A stretch of 64,000 nt of DNA, from the NCBI RefSeq assembly GCF_023703795.1, contig NZ_CP098518.1, forward strand, positions 2,852,001 to 2,916,000. Direction: 5' to 3'. Under the pieces are notes generated by a model. That model ran no database searches, was not told the origin of the DNA, and worked only from the letters and a program-made list of their open reading frames with translations. The DNA is from Haloplanus sp. HW8-1. GTDB lineage: Archaea; Halobacteriota; Halobacteria; Halobacteriales; Haloferacaceae. Position numbers and translations under genes: made by a program. Positions 31,868 through 41,480 of the stretch are shown here, piece after piece (position 1 is the stretch's first letter; each line of letters starts with the position of its first letter).

Positions 31868-32988
31868 GCGGATTCGTCTTTTCGGAGAAACCGATCGGCA
31901 TCGAGCGCGGCGAGGGGGCGACCCTCTACGCCGACGATGGAACCGAGTATCTGGACTTCGGCGCGAGTTACGCCGTCGCGTCCGTGGGTCACTGTCACCC
32001 GCGGGTCGTCGACGCCATCAAGTCGCAGGTCGAGGACCTGCTGTACGTACAGGCGTCCTACCCCGTCGAGGCGCGGACGGAACTGTACGAGAAACTGGCG
32101 ACGGTGTCGCCACCGGGGCTGGAGAACGTCTGGCTCTGTAACTCCGGTACCGAGGCCAACGAGGCGGCGATGAAGTTCGCCCGCAACGCCACGGGGCGGT
32201 CGAAGATCGTCGCCACCCGTCGGGGCTTCCACGGTCGCACCCTCGGCGCCCTGGCGATGACCTGGAAGGACAAGTACAAGAAGCCGTTCGAACCCCTCGC
32301 CGGCGGGATCGAGTTCGTCTCCTACGGCGACGGCGAGGAACTCGCCGAGGCAGTCGACGAGGAGACCGCCGCGGTCTTCCTCGAACCAATTCAGGGCGAG
32401 GGCGGCATCCACCCCGCCGATGAGGCGTACCTGCGTCGGGCCCGCGAGGAAACCGAGGCGGCCGGCGCGGCGCTGGTCTTCGACGAGATCCAGACCGGCG
32501 TCGGTCGGACGGGGGCGCTCTGGGCCTGTGAGCGGACGGGCGTCTCGCCGGACATCCTCACGACGGCGAAGGGGATCGCCAGCGGCCTGCCACTGGGCGC
32601 GACGGTCTGTGCGGACTGGATCGCGGACGCCGACCCCGAACACGGGTCGACGTTCAGCGGCGGGCCGGTGGTCTGTGCGGCCGCCAACGCCACGCTCGAC
32701 ACCATCGTCGAGGAGGATCTCCCGACCCACGCCGCGGACGTTGGGGACTACCTGATGGAGTCCATCGAGGACGCCGACCTCCCGATCCGAGAGGTCAGGG
32801 GGCAGGGACTGATGATCGGCGTCGAGGTGAAGCGGGGATCGAACCGTCTGCTCCGCGATCTGGCCCTCGAGGAGAGCATCCTCGCGCTGCCGGCCGGGCG
32901 GACGGTCCTTCGCCTGTTGCCGCCGCTGATCGTCGAGGAACACCACGCCGACCGGGTCGTCGACTCCCTGGAGGCGGTGCTCGGATGA
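31864..32988 (+). CDS. argD: Acetylornithine-type aminotransferase (carrier-bound)
   Basis: 374 residues, class III PLP aminotransferase. WLCNSGTEANEAAMKFAR, RRGFHGRTLGALAMTWKDKY, EPIQGEGGIHPADEAYL, VFDEIQTGVGRTGALWACE and the PLP lysine of ILTTAKGIASGLPLG are in order. It gives an amino group to carrier-bound glutamate semialdehyde to make carrier-bound ornithine (or lysine as a side activity). Overlaps argB and argE by 4 nt each. Confidence 0.95.
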   Translation: MSGFVFSEKPIGIERGEGATLYADDGTEYLDFGASYAVASVGHCHPRVVDAIKSQVEDLLYVQASYPVEARTELYEKLATVSPPGLENVWLCNSGTEANEAAMKFARNATGRSKIVATRRGFHGRTLGALAMTWKDKYKKPFEPLAGGIEFVSYGDGEELAEAVDEETAAVFLEPIQGEGGIHPADEAYLRRAREETEAAGAALVFDEIQTGVGRTGALWACERTGVSPDILTTAKGIASGLPLGATVCADWIADADPEHGSTFSGGPVVCAAANATLDTIVEEDLPTHAADVGDYLMESIEDADLPIREVRGQGLMIGVEVKRGSNRLLRDLALEESILALPAGRTVLRLLPPLIVEEHHADRVVDSLEAVLG

Positions 32989-34055
32989 CGGTGAGCGAGT
33001 CGACGGCGGCGGAGTTGACCGACGCCCAGCGACTGCTGGTCGACCTCGTCTCCACTCCCTCCCCCTCCGGCGAGGAAGGGGACGCCGCGGCGCGGCTGGT
33101 GGAGTTCTTCGAGGCCCACGACCGCGAGGTGTGGGTCGACGAGGTGGGCAACGTCCACGCGCCGGCGGACGACACCGTCCTCCTGACCTCGCATCTCGAC
33201 ACGGTTCCGGGTGACGTCCCGGTGGAGATCCGGGACGATGGGGACGACCGGACGCTGTGGGGCCGCGGGAGCGTCGACGCCACCGGGTCGCTGGCGGCGA
33301 TGGCCGTCGCCGCGGTGGCGACGGACGTGAGCTTCCTCGGCGTCGTCGGCGAGGAGGTCGACTCCCGGGGCGCACGGCACGTGATCGAGAGCGACCGTCC
33401 GGCGCCCGGCGCGGTCGTCAACGGCGAGCCGAGCGGGTGGACGGGCATCACCCTTGGCTACCGCGGCCTGCTGGCGGGGACGTACGTCGCCACCAGCGAG
33501 TCGGGACACACCTCCCGGCCGGAGAACAACGCGATCCAGGACGCGATGGACTGGTGGACGCGGGTCGAAGAGGAGTTCGACCCCGACGAGTACCTGCCCG
33601 TCTTCGAGCGGGTCACCTGCAAGCCCGTCGAGTTCGAGGGCGGCACCAGCGTCGACGGCCTCTCCGTCGAGGCGACGATGGAGGTCCAACTCCGCGTCCC
33701 GCCGAAGTACACCGTCGACGACGTGCGCGAGGTGGCCGACGGCCAACTCGACATCGGCACCGTCCACTGGTACGACCGAGTGCCACCGGTGATGGAGAGC
33801 CCGCGGACGCGCGTGGCGCGGGCGTTCCGGGCGGCCATCCGGGAGACCGGTGGCGACCCTCGCCTCCTGCGCAAGACCGGCACGGCCGATATGAACGTCT
33901 TCGCGTCGGCGTGGGACTGTCCCATGATCACCTACGGCCCCGGCGACTCGGACCTGGATCACGCGCCCGACGAACGCCTCTCGCTCTCGGAGTACGACCG
34001 CGCCGTCGACGTGTTGGTCGACGCCTGCGAGCGCCTCGTGGGGGTGGAGGGATGA
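32985..34055 (+). CDS. argE: [LysW]-ornithine/lysine hydrolase, M20 family
   Basis: 356 residues. The dinuclear zinc sites of the M20 peptidases are visible: VLLTSHLDTVPGDVPV (His, Asp), WGRGSVDATGSLAAMA (Asp), FLGVVGEEVDSRGARH (catalytic Glu), and GEPSGWTGITLGYRGLLAG for the lid. It releases ornithine from the carrier. The sequence matches the LysK type rather than acetylornithine deacetylase. Overlaps argD and argF by 4 nt. Confidence 0.93.
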   Translation: MTVSESTAAELTDAQRLLVDLVSTPSPSGEEGDAAARLVEFFEAHDREVWVDEVGNVHAPADDTVLLTSHLDTVPGDVPVEIRDDGDDRTLWGRGSVDATGSLAAMAVAAVATDVSFLGVVGEEVDSRGARHVIESDRPAPGAVVNGEPSGWTGITLGYRGLLAGTYVATSESGHTSRPENNAIQDAMDWWTRVEEEFDPDEYLPVFERVTCKPVEFEGGTSVDGLSVEATMEVQLRVPPKYTVDDVREVADGQLDIGTVHWYDRVPPVMESPRTRVARAFRAAIRETGGDPRLLRKTGTADMNVFASAWDCPMITYGPGDSDLDHAPDERLSLSEYDRAVDVLVDACERLVGVEG

Positions 34056-34951
34056 GTGTCGAAACGACGGACCTACTCGACGTGGACGACCTGACGGCCG
34101 CCGAACTGGAGACGGTTCTCTCCCGGGCCGCGGCGATCAAGGCCGGGGAGGACGGGACCGACCTGACGCGGCAGACGCTCGCGATGGTGTTCGAGAAGCC
34201 GAGCACACGCACCCGCACCTCCTTCGAGACGGCGATGACGCAACTCGGCGGCCACGCCATCTTCCTCGGACCGGACGACATCCACCTCGGCAGCGGGGAG
34301 CCGGTGAAAGACACCGCCCGGGCGCTCGCGGGCTACGTCGACGCCATCATGGCGCGGCTGTTCGACCACGCGGACGCCGAGGAACTGGCCGCCTACGCCG
34401 ACGTCCCGGTCGTCAACGGCCTGACCGACGACGCCCACCCCTGCCAGACGCTCGCGGACCTGCTGACGATCCGCGAGACGTTCGGCGGGTTCGACGACGT
34501 GACAGTCGCGTGGATCGGCGACGGCAACAACGTCGCCCAATCGTTCGTCCTGGGCGCGGCGCTGGCGGATCTGGAGGTCACGGTCACCACCCCACCGACC
34601 TACGGTGTCGACGGATCGGTGATGGACCGCGCGGCCGAACTGGGGCGGGCCCCTACGGTCGTCGAGGAACCTCACGACGCCGTCGCCGACGCCGACGTCG
34701 TCTACACCGACGTGTGGGTGTCGATGGGCGAGGAGGGCGTTCGCGAGGAGAAACTGGCGGCGTTCGAGGGCTACCAAGTGAACGCCGACCTACTCTCGGG
34801 GACCGACGCCAAGGTGATGCACTGTCTGCCCGCCCACCGCGGGGAGGAGATCACCGACGACGTCGTCGAGAGCGACCGGGCGATCGTCTGGCAACAGGCC
34901 GAGAACCGCCTGCACGCCCAGGCCGGCCTGCTCGTGGAACTGCTGGGGTAA
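34052..34951 (+). CDS. argF: Ornithine carbamoyltransferase
   Basis: 299 residues. Carbamoyl-phosphate site S51-T-R-T in FEKPSTRTRTSFE, DDAHPCQTLADL near 127 and HCLPAHRGEEI near 255 identify the enzyme. WIGDGNNVAQSFVLGAAL lies in the ornithine domain. It makes citrulline for argG, so the operon holds both sides of the pathway. Last gene of the operon; a GC-rich palindromic stretch and a short T-run lie about 15-50 nt after its stop. Confidence 0.96.
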   Translation: MSVETTDLLDVDDLTAAELETVLSRAAAIKAGEDGTDLTRQTLAMVFEKPSTRTRTSFETAMTQLGGHAIFLGPDDIHLGSGEPVKDTARALAGYVDAIMARLFDHADAEELAAYADVPVVNGLTDDAHPCQTLADLLTIRETFGGFDDVTVAWIGDGNNVAQSFVLGAALADLEVTVTTPPTYGVDGSVMDRAAELGRAPTVVEEPHDAVADADVVYTDVWVSMGEEGVREEKLAAFEGYQVNADLLSGTDAKVMHCLPAHRGEEITDDVVESDRAIVWQQAENRLHAQAGLLVELLG

Positions 34952-34956
34952 GAGTA

Positions 34957-35002
34957 CCCGCCCGGGACCCGGGTGGCGCCCCCGAACGAGCGCCGACCAA
35001 CT
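34957..35002 (+). terminator. Possible arginine operon terminator
   Basis: A GC-rich region with the 8-bp palindrome ACCCGGGT and complementary CGCC/GGCG flanks is followed by TTTT at about 34999-35002. The stem is imperfect and the T-run short, so the call is tentative. Confidence 0.2.
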
Positions 35003-35101
35003 TTTGTCAATAGTCCAACTAGTACTTCACTCTTTCGACGTCGTGTGTCCGTCGCGTCAGACCCCCGAACGGGGTTGTAGTCACCCGTCCTCCGAACGGC
35101 C

Positions 35102-35575
35102 ATGGCGACGACGACACAGTCAGCCCACGAGACCGGGGAACCGAGCGGCAACTGGCGGGCGGGCGTCGTCGGCGGGAGCGTCGGCGCACTCGTCATGGGT
35201 GCGCTCGTCCTGGCGATGAACCCGCCGACGCTAGCGGTGGCGATCCCGTCGCTCTATACGCTCGCACCGCCCCCGAACCCGGGGCTCGGGATGGTCGTCC
35301 ACGTCTCGCACGGCGCGGTGCTTGGCGTGGTCTTCGCGGCGCTGGTCGGGGCACTGGACGTAGAACGGCCGACACGGCTCGTCGGCGCCGGCATCGCCTG
35401 GGGCGTCGCGACGTGGATCGGTCTCGCGGCGCTGCTCATGCCCCTCTGGCTGAGCGCTGTGGGATCGCCGGCGTCGCCCCCGTTTCCCAACTTCGCGCCG
35501 CCGTCGCTCCTGTGGCACGGCGCCTACGGCGCCGTGCTGGGCGCCGTCTACGTCGCGACCGAGGACGCACTCTGA
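35102..35575 (+). CDS. Small membrane protein, about four helices
   Basis: 157 residues. A polar, Thr/Ser/Glu-rich start is followed by four hydrophobic helices (about 19-40, 58-83, 92-117, 132-152), with a Pro-rich loop SPASPPFPNFAPP before the last. Helix two contains HVSHGAVLGVVFA. No domain recognised. It stands alone, 150 nt after argF, and 40 nt before the helicase gene, which has its own TATA box. Confidence 0.65.
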   Translation: MATTTQSAHETGEPSGNWRAGVVGGSVGALVMGALVLAMNPPTLAVAIPSLYTLAPPPNPGLGMVVHVSHGAVLGVVFAALVGALDVERPTRLVGAGIAWGVATWIGLAALLMPLWLSAVGSPASPPFPNFAPPSLLWHGAYGAVLGAVYVATEDAL

Positions 35576-35585
35576 CTGCCGAGGG

Positions 35586-35592
35586 TTTTAAT
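35586..35592 (+). promoter_or_regulatory. TATA box of the helicase gene
   Basis: TTTTAAT is centred 27 nt before the GTG at 35616, which fixes that start for a leaderless message. Confidence 0.6.
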
Positions 35593-35615
35593 CCCGGCGC
35601 GCGCTACCCGGTGTC

Positions 35616-37778
35616 GTGGCAGACACCGCGGGACACGAGCGGTTCTTTCCGTACGAATCGCCGTATCCGAACCAGCGCGAGGCGATGGACCGCATCACCA
35701 ACGCGCTGGCTCGCGGCCAGGACGTGCTGCTCGAAGGCGCGCCGGGGACGGGCAAGACGCTGTCCGCGCTGGTGCCGGCCCTCGCCCACGCCCGCGAGGA
35801 GGACCGGACGGTCGTCATCACGACGAACGTCCACCAGCAGATGCGGCAGTTCGTCGAGGACGCCCGCGCCATCCGGACACAAGAGCCCATCCGGGCGGTC
35901 GTCTTCAAGGGCAAGGCCTCGATGTGCCACCTCGACGTGGGATACGAGGAGTGCCGGAGCCTCAAGGAGACCACCCGTTCGCTGGTCGACGCCGAGCGTG
36001 ACCGCCGGGAACTCGCCGAGCGGAGCGAGGTCCTCCTCGACGAGGTACGAGCGGGCGAGGACGGGGCCGCCGAGGCCCGCTCGGCCGTCGTCGACGAACT
36101 CGAAGGGGTAGAAGAAGAGATCGCGGAGCTGGAGGCGGCCAACGTCTGTGAGCATTACCGCGCGAACCTCACGCGGGACACCGACGCGTTCCACGACTGG
36201 CTGTTCGAGGACGTGCGCACGCCCGATGAGATCTACGCCTACGCCGACGAGCGGGGGCTCTGTGGCTACGAACTCCTCAAGGAGGGGATGGAGGGGATCG
36301 ACCTCGCAGTCTGTAACTACCACCACCTGCTCGATCCCTCGATCCGCGAGCATTTCTTCCGGTGGCTCGGGCGGGACCCCGCCGAGGTGATCACGGTCTT
36401 CGACGAGGCCCACAACGTCGAATCCGCGGCACGAGAGCACGCGACGCGGACGTGCTCGGCGCGCACCCTCGAGGGGGCGCTCGCCGAACTCGACGAGGCC
36501 GACGACTCCCGGGCCGGGCGGGCGAAGAACGTGCTCTCGGCGTTCCTGACCGGGCTCGAGACGGCGGTGGACGACGCCCTCGGCTTCGGGGAACGCGAAC
36601 AGGTCGGCGAGAACTGGCACGAACTCGGGATCGCCAACGACGACCGGCGGGACGACCTCACGCTCGCCTTTCTCGACGCCTACGAGGGCGAGGGGATCGA
36701 CGCGGAGATCGATCTCGCGCGACAGGTGGGGGAGGCGCTCGACGAGGCGTACGAGGAGGCCTATCGTCGGGGCGAGACGACCACCCGAAAGGAGTCCGCG
36801 ACCCTGCAGGCGGCCGGCTTCGTCGCCGACTGGATGGGCCAGGGGACGAGTCTGGGGCGCCACCCGATGGCCGCGGTGCGTCGCGACGCGGGCACCGACG
36901 AGGTGTACGGCCGGGCGGAACTCTACACCGCGATCCCGCGACAGGTGACCGAGGGGCTGTTCGACGAGGTGGCCGCGAGCGTGCTAATGAGCGCGACGCT
37001 CCGGCCGTTCGACGTACTCGCGGACGTCCTGGGGCTGTCGGACCCGGCGACGCTCGCCTACGGCCTGGAGTACCCCGAGGAGCGCCGGCGGACCTTCGCC
37101 GTCGAGGGGCCGGCCCTGTTCGCCAGCGACCGGGACGACCCCGAGACGCAGGCGACGGTGGCCGAGACGCTCGGCGACGTCGTCCGCATGACTCCGGGGA
37201 ACGCGCTCCTGTTTTTCCCCTCCTACGGCGAGGCCGAACGGTACCACGACCTGGTCGACGCCCCGAACGCCTACCTCGACGAGGCGGGGACGCCCACGGA
37301 GGACCTCCGACAACGGTTCGTCGACGACGACGGGGCCGCCCTGTTCACGTCGCTGTGGGGCACCCTCGGCGAGGGGGTGAGTTTCGACGGCGACGACGCC
37401 CGGAGCGTCGTCGTCGTCGGCGTCCCCTACCCGAATCTCTCGGAGCGACTTGGGGCAGTCCAGGACGCCTACGACCGGGCGTACGACGACCGGCGGGACC
37501 CGGGGTGGCGCTACGCCGTCGAGATTCCGACGATCCGCAAGACGCGACAGGCGCTCGGGCGGGTGATCCGCTCGCCGGACGACTACGGGGTGCGGGTCCT
37601 GCTCGACAAGCGCTACACGCGCGCCGGTCGTGACATGGGGAAGTACGGCGTCCGCGACGCGTTCCCGCCGGAGGAGCGGGACGAACTCATCGACGTGACG
37701 CCCGAGAAACTCAAGTTCGCGACGCTGAACTTCTTCGCGGACCTCGACGCCTACGACGGCGACCCGCCGGCGCCGTGA
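35616..37778 (+). CDS. XPD/DinG-like superfamily 2 helicase with Fe-S cysteines
   Basis: 720 residues from a GTG start. Walker A is GAPGTGKTL at 41-49, DEAH near 262-266 (VFDEAHNVESAA). Four cysteines, C104, C113, C178 and C216, have the order that holds the 4Fe-4S cluster in XPD, FANCJ and DinG helicases. Later motifs: LMSATLRPF, NALLFFPSYGEAERY, LFTSLWGTLGEGVSF and RQALGRVIRSPDDYG. A coiled-coil-like region lies between C113 and C178. It unwinds DNA 5'-3' with ATP, probably in repair. Archaeal XPD is the closest namesake, but the DinG-like alternative is open. Confidence 0.88.
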   Translation: MADTAGHERFFPYESPYPNQREAMDRITNALARGQDVLLEGAPGTGKTLSALVPALAHAREEDRTVVITTNVHQQMRQFVEDARAIRTQEPIRAVVFKGKASMCHLDVGYEECRSLKETTRSLVDAERDRRELAERSEVLLDEVRAGEDGAAEARSAVVDELEGVEEEIAELEAANVCEHYRANLTRDTDAFHDWLFEDVRTPDEIYAYADERGLCGYELLKEGMEGIDLAVCNYHHLLDPSIREHFFRWLGRDPAEVITVFDEAHNVESAAREHATRTCSARTLEGALAELDEADDSRAGRAKNVLSAFLTGLETAVDDALGFGEREQVGENWHELGIANDDRRDDLTLAFLDAYEGEGIDAEIDLARQVGEALDEAYEEAYRRGETTTRKESATLQAAGFVADWMGQGTSLGRHPMAAVRRDAGTDEVYGRAELYTAIPRQVTEGLFDEVAASVLMSATLRPFDVLADVLGLSDPATLAYGLEYPEERRRTFAVEGPALFASDRDDPETQATVAETLGDVVRMTPGNALLFFPSYGEAERYHDLVDAPNAYLDEAGTPTEDLRQRFVDDDGAALFTSLWGTLGEGVSFDGDDARSVVVVGVPYPNLSERLGAVQDAYDRAYDDRRDPGWRYAVEIPTIRKTRQALGRVIRSPDDYGVRVLLDKRYTRAGRDMGKYGVRDAFPPEERDELIDVTPEKLKFATLNFFADLDAYDGDPPAP

Positions 37779-37859
37779 GACGCCACGCCCCGCTACGGAT
37801 GCCTCAACGCGCCGATATCGTCCGAAAAGCATTTGTCAGCCAAACCGCTGGCCCCGCGT

Positions 37860-38468
37860 ATGCGACGAGGTATCCCCGCCCTCGTTGTCGCCCTCTCGCT
37901 GGTCCTCGCCGGCTGTGCGGGACTGGCCCCCGAGGCATCGCCGACGAACACGCCCACGGTGACGCCCACGACGACGAACACGCCCACGGCCACGTCGGCG
38001 CCCGTCGACGTCGAGTACGTCGTCCGCGCGGGTGCGATTCCCGACGACGTCCGCTCGGTGACCGTGACGCTGCAGGTCGTCTTCGTCGAGCGGTCCGAGG
38101 ATATGGGACCGTGCTGGCGCGAGACGTTCACCGGGCCGTACAAGCCGACACCGACGCCCATCGCCCCGCCGGTCGGTGACTGCCACCGCTCGGAGTCGGT
38201 TACCCTCGATCTGACCGAGGTGGACGACGGGCGCTCGCTGGGACGGATCACCGCGCCCGGGCGGTTCGACGCCGGCCACGCCCTGATCGTCACGAACGTG
38301 ACGGCGACCCACCGGAACGGGACGGCCGTGACCGGGATCCGGGGCGCGAGCGGCAAGCGCGCCGCCGTCGTGTCCGGGCGTCCCGCGGGACGCCACCGGG
38401 TGACGCTCGCGCTCGAGTCGTACACGGACCGGGACTACGACCACTGGCTCGTCGCATCGACGGAGTAG
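37860..38468 (+). CDS. Lipoprotein with Thr/Pro stalk
   Basis: 202 residues from the ATG at 37860, which lies 28 nt after the TATA-like GCATTTGTC. MRRGIPALVVALSLVLAGC is a signal ending in a lipobox; the two arginines could make it Sec or Tat. After the Cys comes a short Thr/Pro repeat, then a beta-rich domain (VEYVVRAGAIPDDVRSVTV, late TLALESYTDRDYDHW). Cys pairs G-P-C-W and D-C-H could form a disulfide. No known family. Confidence 0.7.
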   Translation: MRRGIPALVVALSLVLAGCAGLAPEASPTNTPTVTPTTTNTPTATSAPVDVEYVVRAGAIPDDVRSVTVTLQVVFVERSEDMGPCWRETFTGPYKPTPTPIAPPVGDCHRSESVTLDLTEVDDGRSLGRITAPGRFDAGHALIVTNVTATHRNGTAVTGIRGASGKRAAVVSGRPAGRHRVTLALESYTDRDYDHWLVASTE

Positions 38469-38542
38469 CGGAACATCGCGGAGTCCCGGGCGGAGAGACG
38501 GACACCTAAACTCTTTACCCGGGGCTGGTCCAACGGGTCCCC

Positions 38543-39466
38543 ATGACCGCAATCGAACTCGACGGCGTGACCAAACGGTTCGGCGACGTCACCGCCGTCG
38601 CCGACCTCGACCTCACGGTCCCCGAGGGCGAGGTGTTCGGCTTCCTCGGACCGAACGGGGCGGGGAAGTCGACGACCATCAACATGTTGCTCGATTTCGT
38701 CCGCCCGACGTCCGGCGAAGTGCGCGTCCTCGATATGGACGCCGGGCAGGAGAGTGTCGCAGTGCGACGGCGGACGGGCGTCCTCCCGGAGGGGTACGAC
38801 GTCTACGACCGTCTCACGGGGCGCAAGCACGTCGAATTCGCCATGCGGTCGAAGGAAACCGCGGACGATCCCGAGGCGGTGCTCGAACGGGTGGGCATCG
38901 CGGACGCGGCCGACCGCAAGGCCGGTGACTACTCCAAGGGGATGCGCCAGCGACTCGTCCTCGGGATGGCGCTGGTGGGCGAGCCCGACCTGCTGATCCT
39001 CGACGAACCGTCCTCCGGACTGGATCCGGGCGGCGCCCGCGAGATGCGCGACATCGTCCGCTCGGAGGCCGACCGCGGCACGACGGTCTTTTTCTCCAGT
39101 CACGTGTTGGGACAGGTCGAGGCCGTCTGTGACCGCGTGGGGATCATGCGCGCGGGCGAACTCGTCGCCGAGGACAGCATCGAGGGGCTCCGCGAGGCCG
39201 TCGACGAGGGCGAGACCCTGTCGATCACCGTCGACGCGGCGAACGAGTCGGAACTCGACGGCGTGCGGGCACTCGGCGGCGTGAGCAGTGCGACCGCCGA
39301 CGGCGAGACGGTGACCGTCGCCTGCGATCCCGACGCGAAGACGGCGGTCATCGCCGCACTGGAGGAGGCTGGCGTGACGGTCAAGGACTTCCAAACCGAG
39401 GAGACCTCCCTGGAGGACCTGTTTCTCGCGTACACCGAGGGCGAGAAAGGGGAGGTGTCGGCATGA
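38543..39466 (+). CDS. ABC transporter ATP-binding protein
   Basis: 307 residues. Walker A GPNGAGKST (about 37-45), signature YSKGMRQRLVLGMAL, Walker B LLILDEPSSGLDP, and the switch His in FFSSHVLGQVEAVCD are all intact. A C-terminal domain of about 90 residues follows, as in ABC-2 exporter ATPases. It powers the permease encoded next, which it overlaps by 4 nt. Substrate is unknown. TATA-like CTTTACCC lies 27 nt before the ATG. Confidence 0.93.
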   Translation: MTAIELDGVTKRFGDVTAVADLDLTVPEGEVFGFLGPNGAGKSTTINMLLDFVRPTSGEVRVLDMDAGQESVAVRRRTGVLPEGYDVYDRLTGRKHVEFAMRSKETADDPEAVLERVGIADAADRKAGDYSKGMRQRLVLGMALVGEPDLLILDEPSSGLDPGGAREMRDIVRSEADRGTTVFFSSHVLGQVEAVCDRVGIMRAGELVAEDSIEGLREAVDEGETLSITVDAANESELDGVRALGGVSSATADGETVTVACDPDAKTAVIAALEEAGVTVKDFQTEETSLEDLFLAYTEGEKGEVSA

Positions 39467-40287
39467 CCTGGTCCGCCGTCGCGCGCAAGGACTTCGAGGA
39501 CGCCATCCGGTCGCGGTGGGTGGCGGGCCTGTCGGCGCTGTTCGTGCTGCTGGTGTCGCTGGCGGCGTATCTCGTCCGGCCAGAGCCGGGTGAGACGATC
39601 AGTTCGAACGCCGTCCTCAACTCGCTGGTCGTCCGCGACGCACTGGTGACGACGCTCGTCCCGTTGCTGGCGCTCGTCGTCGCGTACAAGGCCGTCGTGG
39701 GCGAGCGGGAATCGGGGTCGCTGAAGCTCCTGCTCTCCCTGCCCCACTCGCGGGCCGACGTGGTGTTCGGGAAGGTGATCGGGCGGGCGGGCGCCATCGC
39801 TGGGCCCATCGCGGTCGGGTTTCTCCTGCCCGCGGTGATCCTCCTCGTCGCCCCACCCATCACCTTCGACGCGATCTCCTATGTCGGCTACACGCTGTTG
39901 ACGGCGATCCTCGGTGTCGTCTTCGTCAGCATCGCGGTCGGCTTCTCGGCGGCCGCGTCGTCCAGTCGACGGGCCGTCGCCGGCGCCATCGGCATCTACT
40001 TCCTCTTCGTCCCGCTGTGGGGGGCCGTCAGATTCCCGCTCCAACTCTATCTCGGCATGGGCGGCGGGCCGTCGTGGCTCCCCCTGACGGGACAGCAGGT
40101 GTTGCGGATGCTGACGCTCATCAACCCGACGGGGTCGTTCAAGACCGTCTCGAACGCGTTCCTGCAGGGTGGCCTGTTCACCCAGGGCGACGTGAACATG
40201 CAGGTGTCGGCGACGCTGATGCTGGTACTGTGGATCCTCGTCCCGCCCCTGCTCGGCCTCCTGTGGTTCCGCGAGGCCGACCTGTAG
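39463..40287 (+). CDS. ABC-2 type transporter permease
   Basis: 274 residues with six helices: one near 20-40, then a segment with YKAVVGERESGSLKLLLSLPHSRADVVFGK, the hallmark cytoplasmic loop of NosY-type ABC-2 permeases, and five more to the end. Partner of the overlapping ATPase; together they export a compound or a lipid. The copper/NosY-like loop alone does not define the cargo. Confidence 0.87.
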   Translation: MTWSAVARKDFEDAIRSRWVAGLSALFVLLVSLAAYLVRPEPGETISSNAVLNSLVVRDALVTTLVPLLALVVAYKAVVGERESGSLKLLLSLPHSRADVVFGKVIGRAGAIAGPIAVGFLLPAVILLVAPPITFDAISYVGYTLLTAILGVVFVSIAVGFSAAASSSRRAVAGAIGIYFLFVPLWGAVRFPLQLYLGMGGGPSWLPLTGQQVLRMLTLINPTGSFKTVSNAFLQGGLFTQGDVNMQVSATLMLVLWILVPPLLGLLWFREADL

Positions 40288-40304
40288 GCGGGGCGTGAGC
40301 GCCG

Positions 40305-41414
40305 TCAGAGGCCGGCGACGTCCTCGATGGCGTCGGTCAGCGCCCGGATGCTCTCGACGGTGTGTTCGCCCATGTGACCGATCCGGAACGTCTCCTCGCC
40401 GATCGCCCCGTAGCCGTTGGAGAAGACCATGTCGTACCGCTCGGCGACGGCGTCGATGGTCGCCGCGACGTCGATGCCCCGCGTGTTCTCGATGCAGCTC
40501 ACCGTCAGCGACTCGTAGCCCGCCTCGGGGAAGAGGTCGAAGTGCTCGCGCGCCCAGTCGCGGGTGTACTCGGCCATCTCGCGGTGGCGGCGGGCCCGCT
40601 CGCGGTGGCCCTCCTCCAGCATGTGTGTCATCTGCTCGCGGTAAGCCAGCATGACGGGGATGGCCGGCGTCGAGTGGGTCTGACCCTTCCGGTCGTAGTA
40701 GTCCAGACAGCGCTGGAACCCGCCGTACCACGACGCCGAATCGGTGGCGAGTTCGCGCTCGTAGGCGTCCTCGCTGACGACACAGACCGCGAGGCCGGGG
40801 GGCATCGCGAAGGCCTTCTGGGTCGAGGCGAAGATGACGTCGATCCCGTGGGCGTCGATGTCGACGTAGTCGCCGCCCAGCGCCGATACCGCGTCCACGA
40901 CGAAGTAGGTGTCCGGATACTCGGCGACGACGTCGCCGATCTCCTCGATCGGGTTCCGGACGCCGGTCGAACTCTCGTTCATCACGCAGGTGACGACGTC
41001 GTAGTCGGCGTCGGCCGACTCGATCGCCGCGCGGACGTCGTCGGGTTTGACGGCCGCCCCCCACTCGTACTCCAGTCGATCGACGTCCTTGCCGAGTCGC
41101 TCGGCCACGTTGGCGTGACGCTCGCTGAAACTGCCACACGTTGGGACCAGCATCCGGTCCTCGACGAGGTTGAGCGTCGACGCCTCCCAGAACGCCGTCC
41201 CGGAGGCGGTGAGGACGATCACGTCGTTGTCGGTGCCGAGGAAGTCCTTCGTGTCCTCGACGATGGTCGTGTAGAGATCGGTCATCCGGTCCATGCGGTG
41301 GCCGAACATCGGCTGGCTCATCGCCTCGGTGACGTCCTCGCGCACCTCGGTCGGGCCGGGAATGTACAGGGTCTTGTCGGGGTAGTCGTCCGTGTATTCG
41401 CGTTGCTTCGTCAT
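40305..41414 (-). CDS. Class V PLP aminotransferase (serine/alanine-glyoxylate type)
   Basis: 369 residues from the ATG at 41414. YIPGPTEVREDVTEAMSQP starts the fold. VIVLTASGTAFWEAST binds the cofactor phosphate, FVVDAVSALGGDYVDID holds the Asp that pairs with the ring N, and the PLP lysine is in ASTQKAFAMPPGLAV. Relatives act as alanine-glyoxylate, serine-pyruvate or phosphoserine aminotransferases. Because serB and serA lie within 10 kb and no separate SerC is seen, it may perform the phosphoserine step. That assignment is inferred. Confidence 0.85.
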   Translation of the reverse strand: MTKQREYTDDYPDKTLYIPGPTEVREDVTEAMSQPMFGHRMDRMTDLYTTIVEDTKDFLGTDNDVIVLTASGTAFWEASTLNLVEDRMLVPTCGSFSERHANVAERLGKDVDRLEYEWGAAVKPDDVRAAIESADADYDVVTCVMNESSTGVRNPIEEIGDVVAEYPDTYFVVDAVSALGGDYVDIDAHGIDVIFASTQKAFAMPPGLAVCVVSEDAYERELATDSASWYGGFQRCLDYYDRKGQTHSTPAIPVMLAYREQMTHMLEEGHRERARRHREMAEYTRDWAREHFDLFPEAGYESLTVSCIENTRGIDVAATIDAVAERYDMVFSNGYGAIGEETFRIGHMGEHTVESIRALTDAIEDVAGL

Positions 41415-41480
41415 GGGCACCACTCGGGTACGGTATAGCGTGGTGCGGGACGGCATGGTCCTTTTGATGCCGATCGGGGC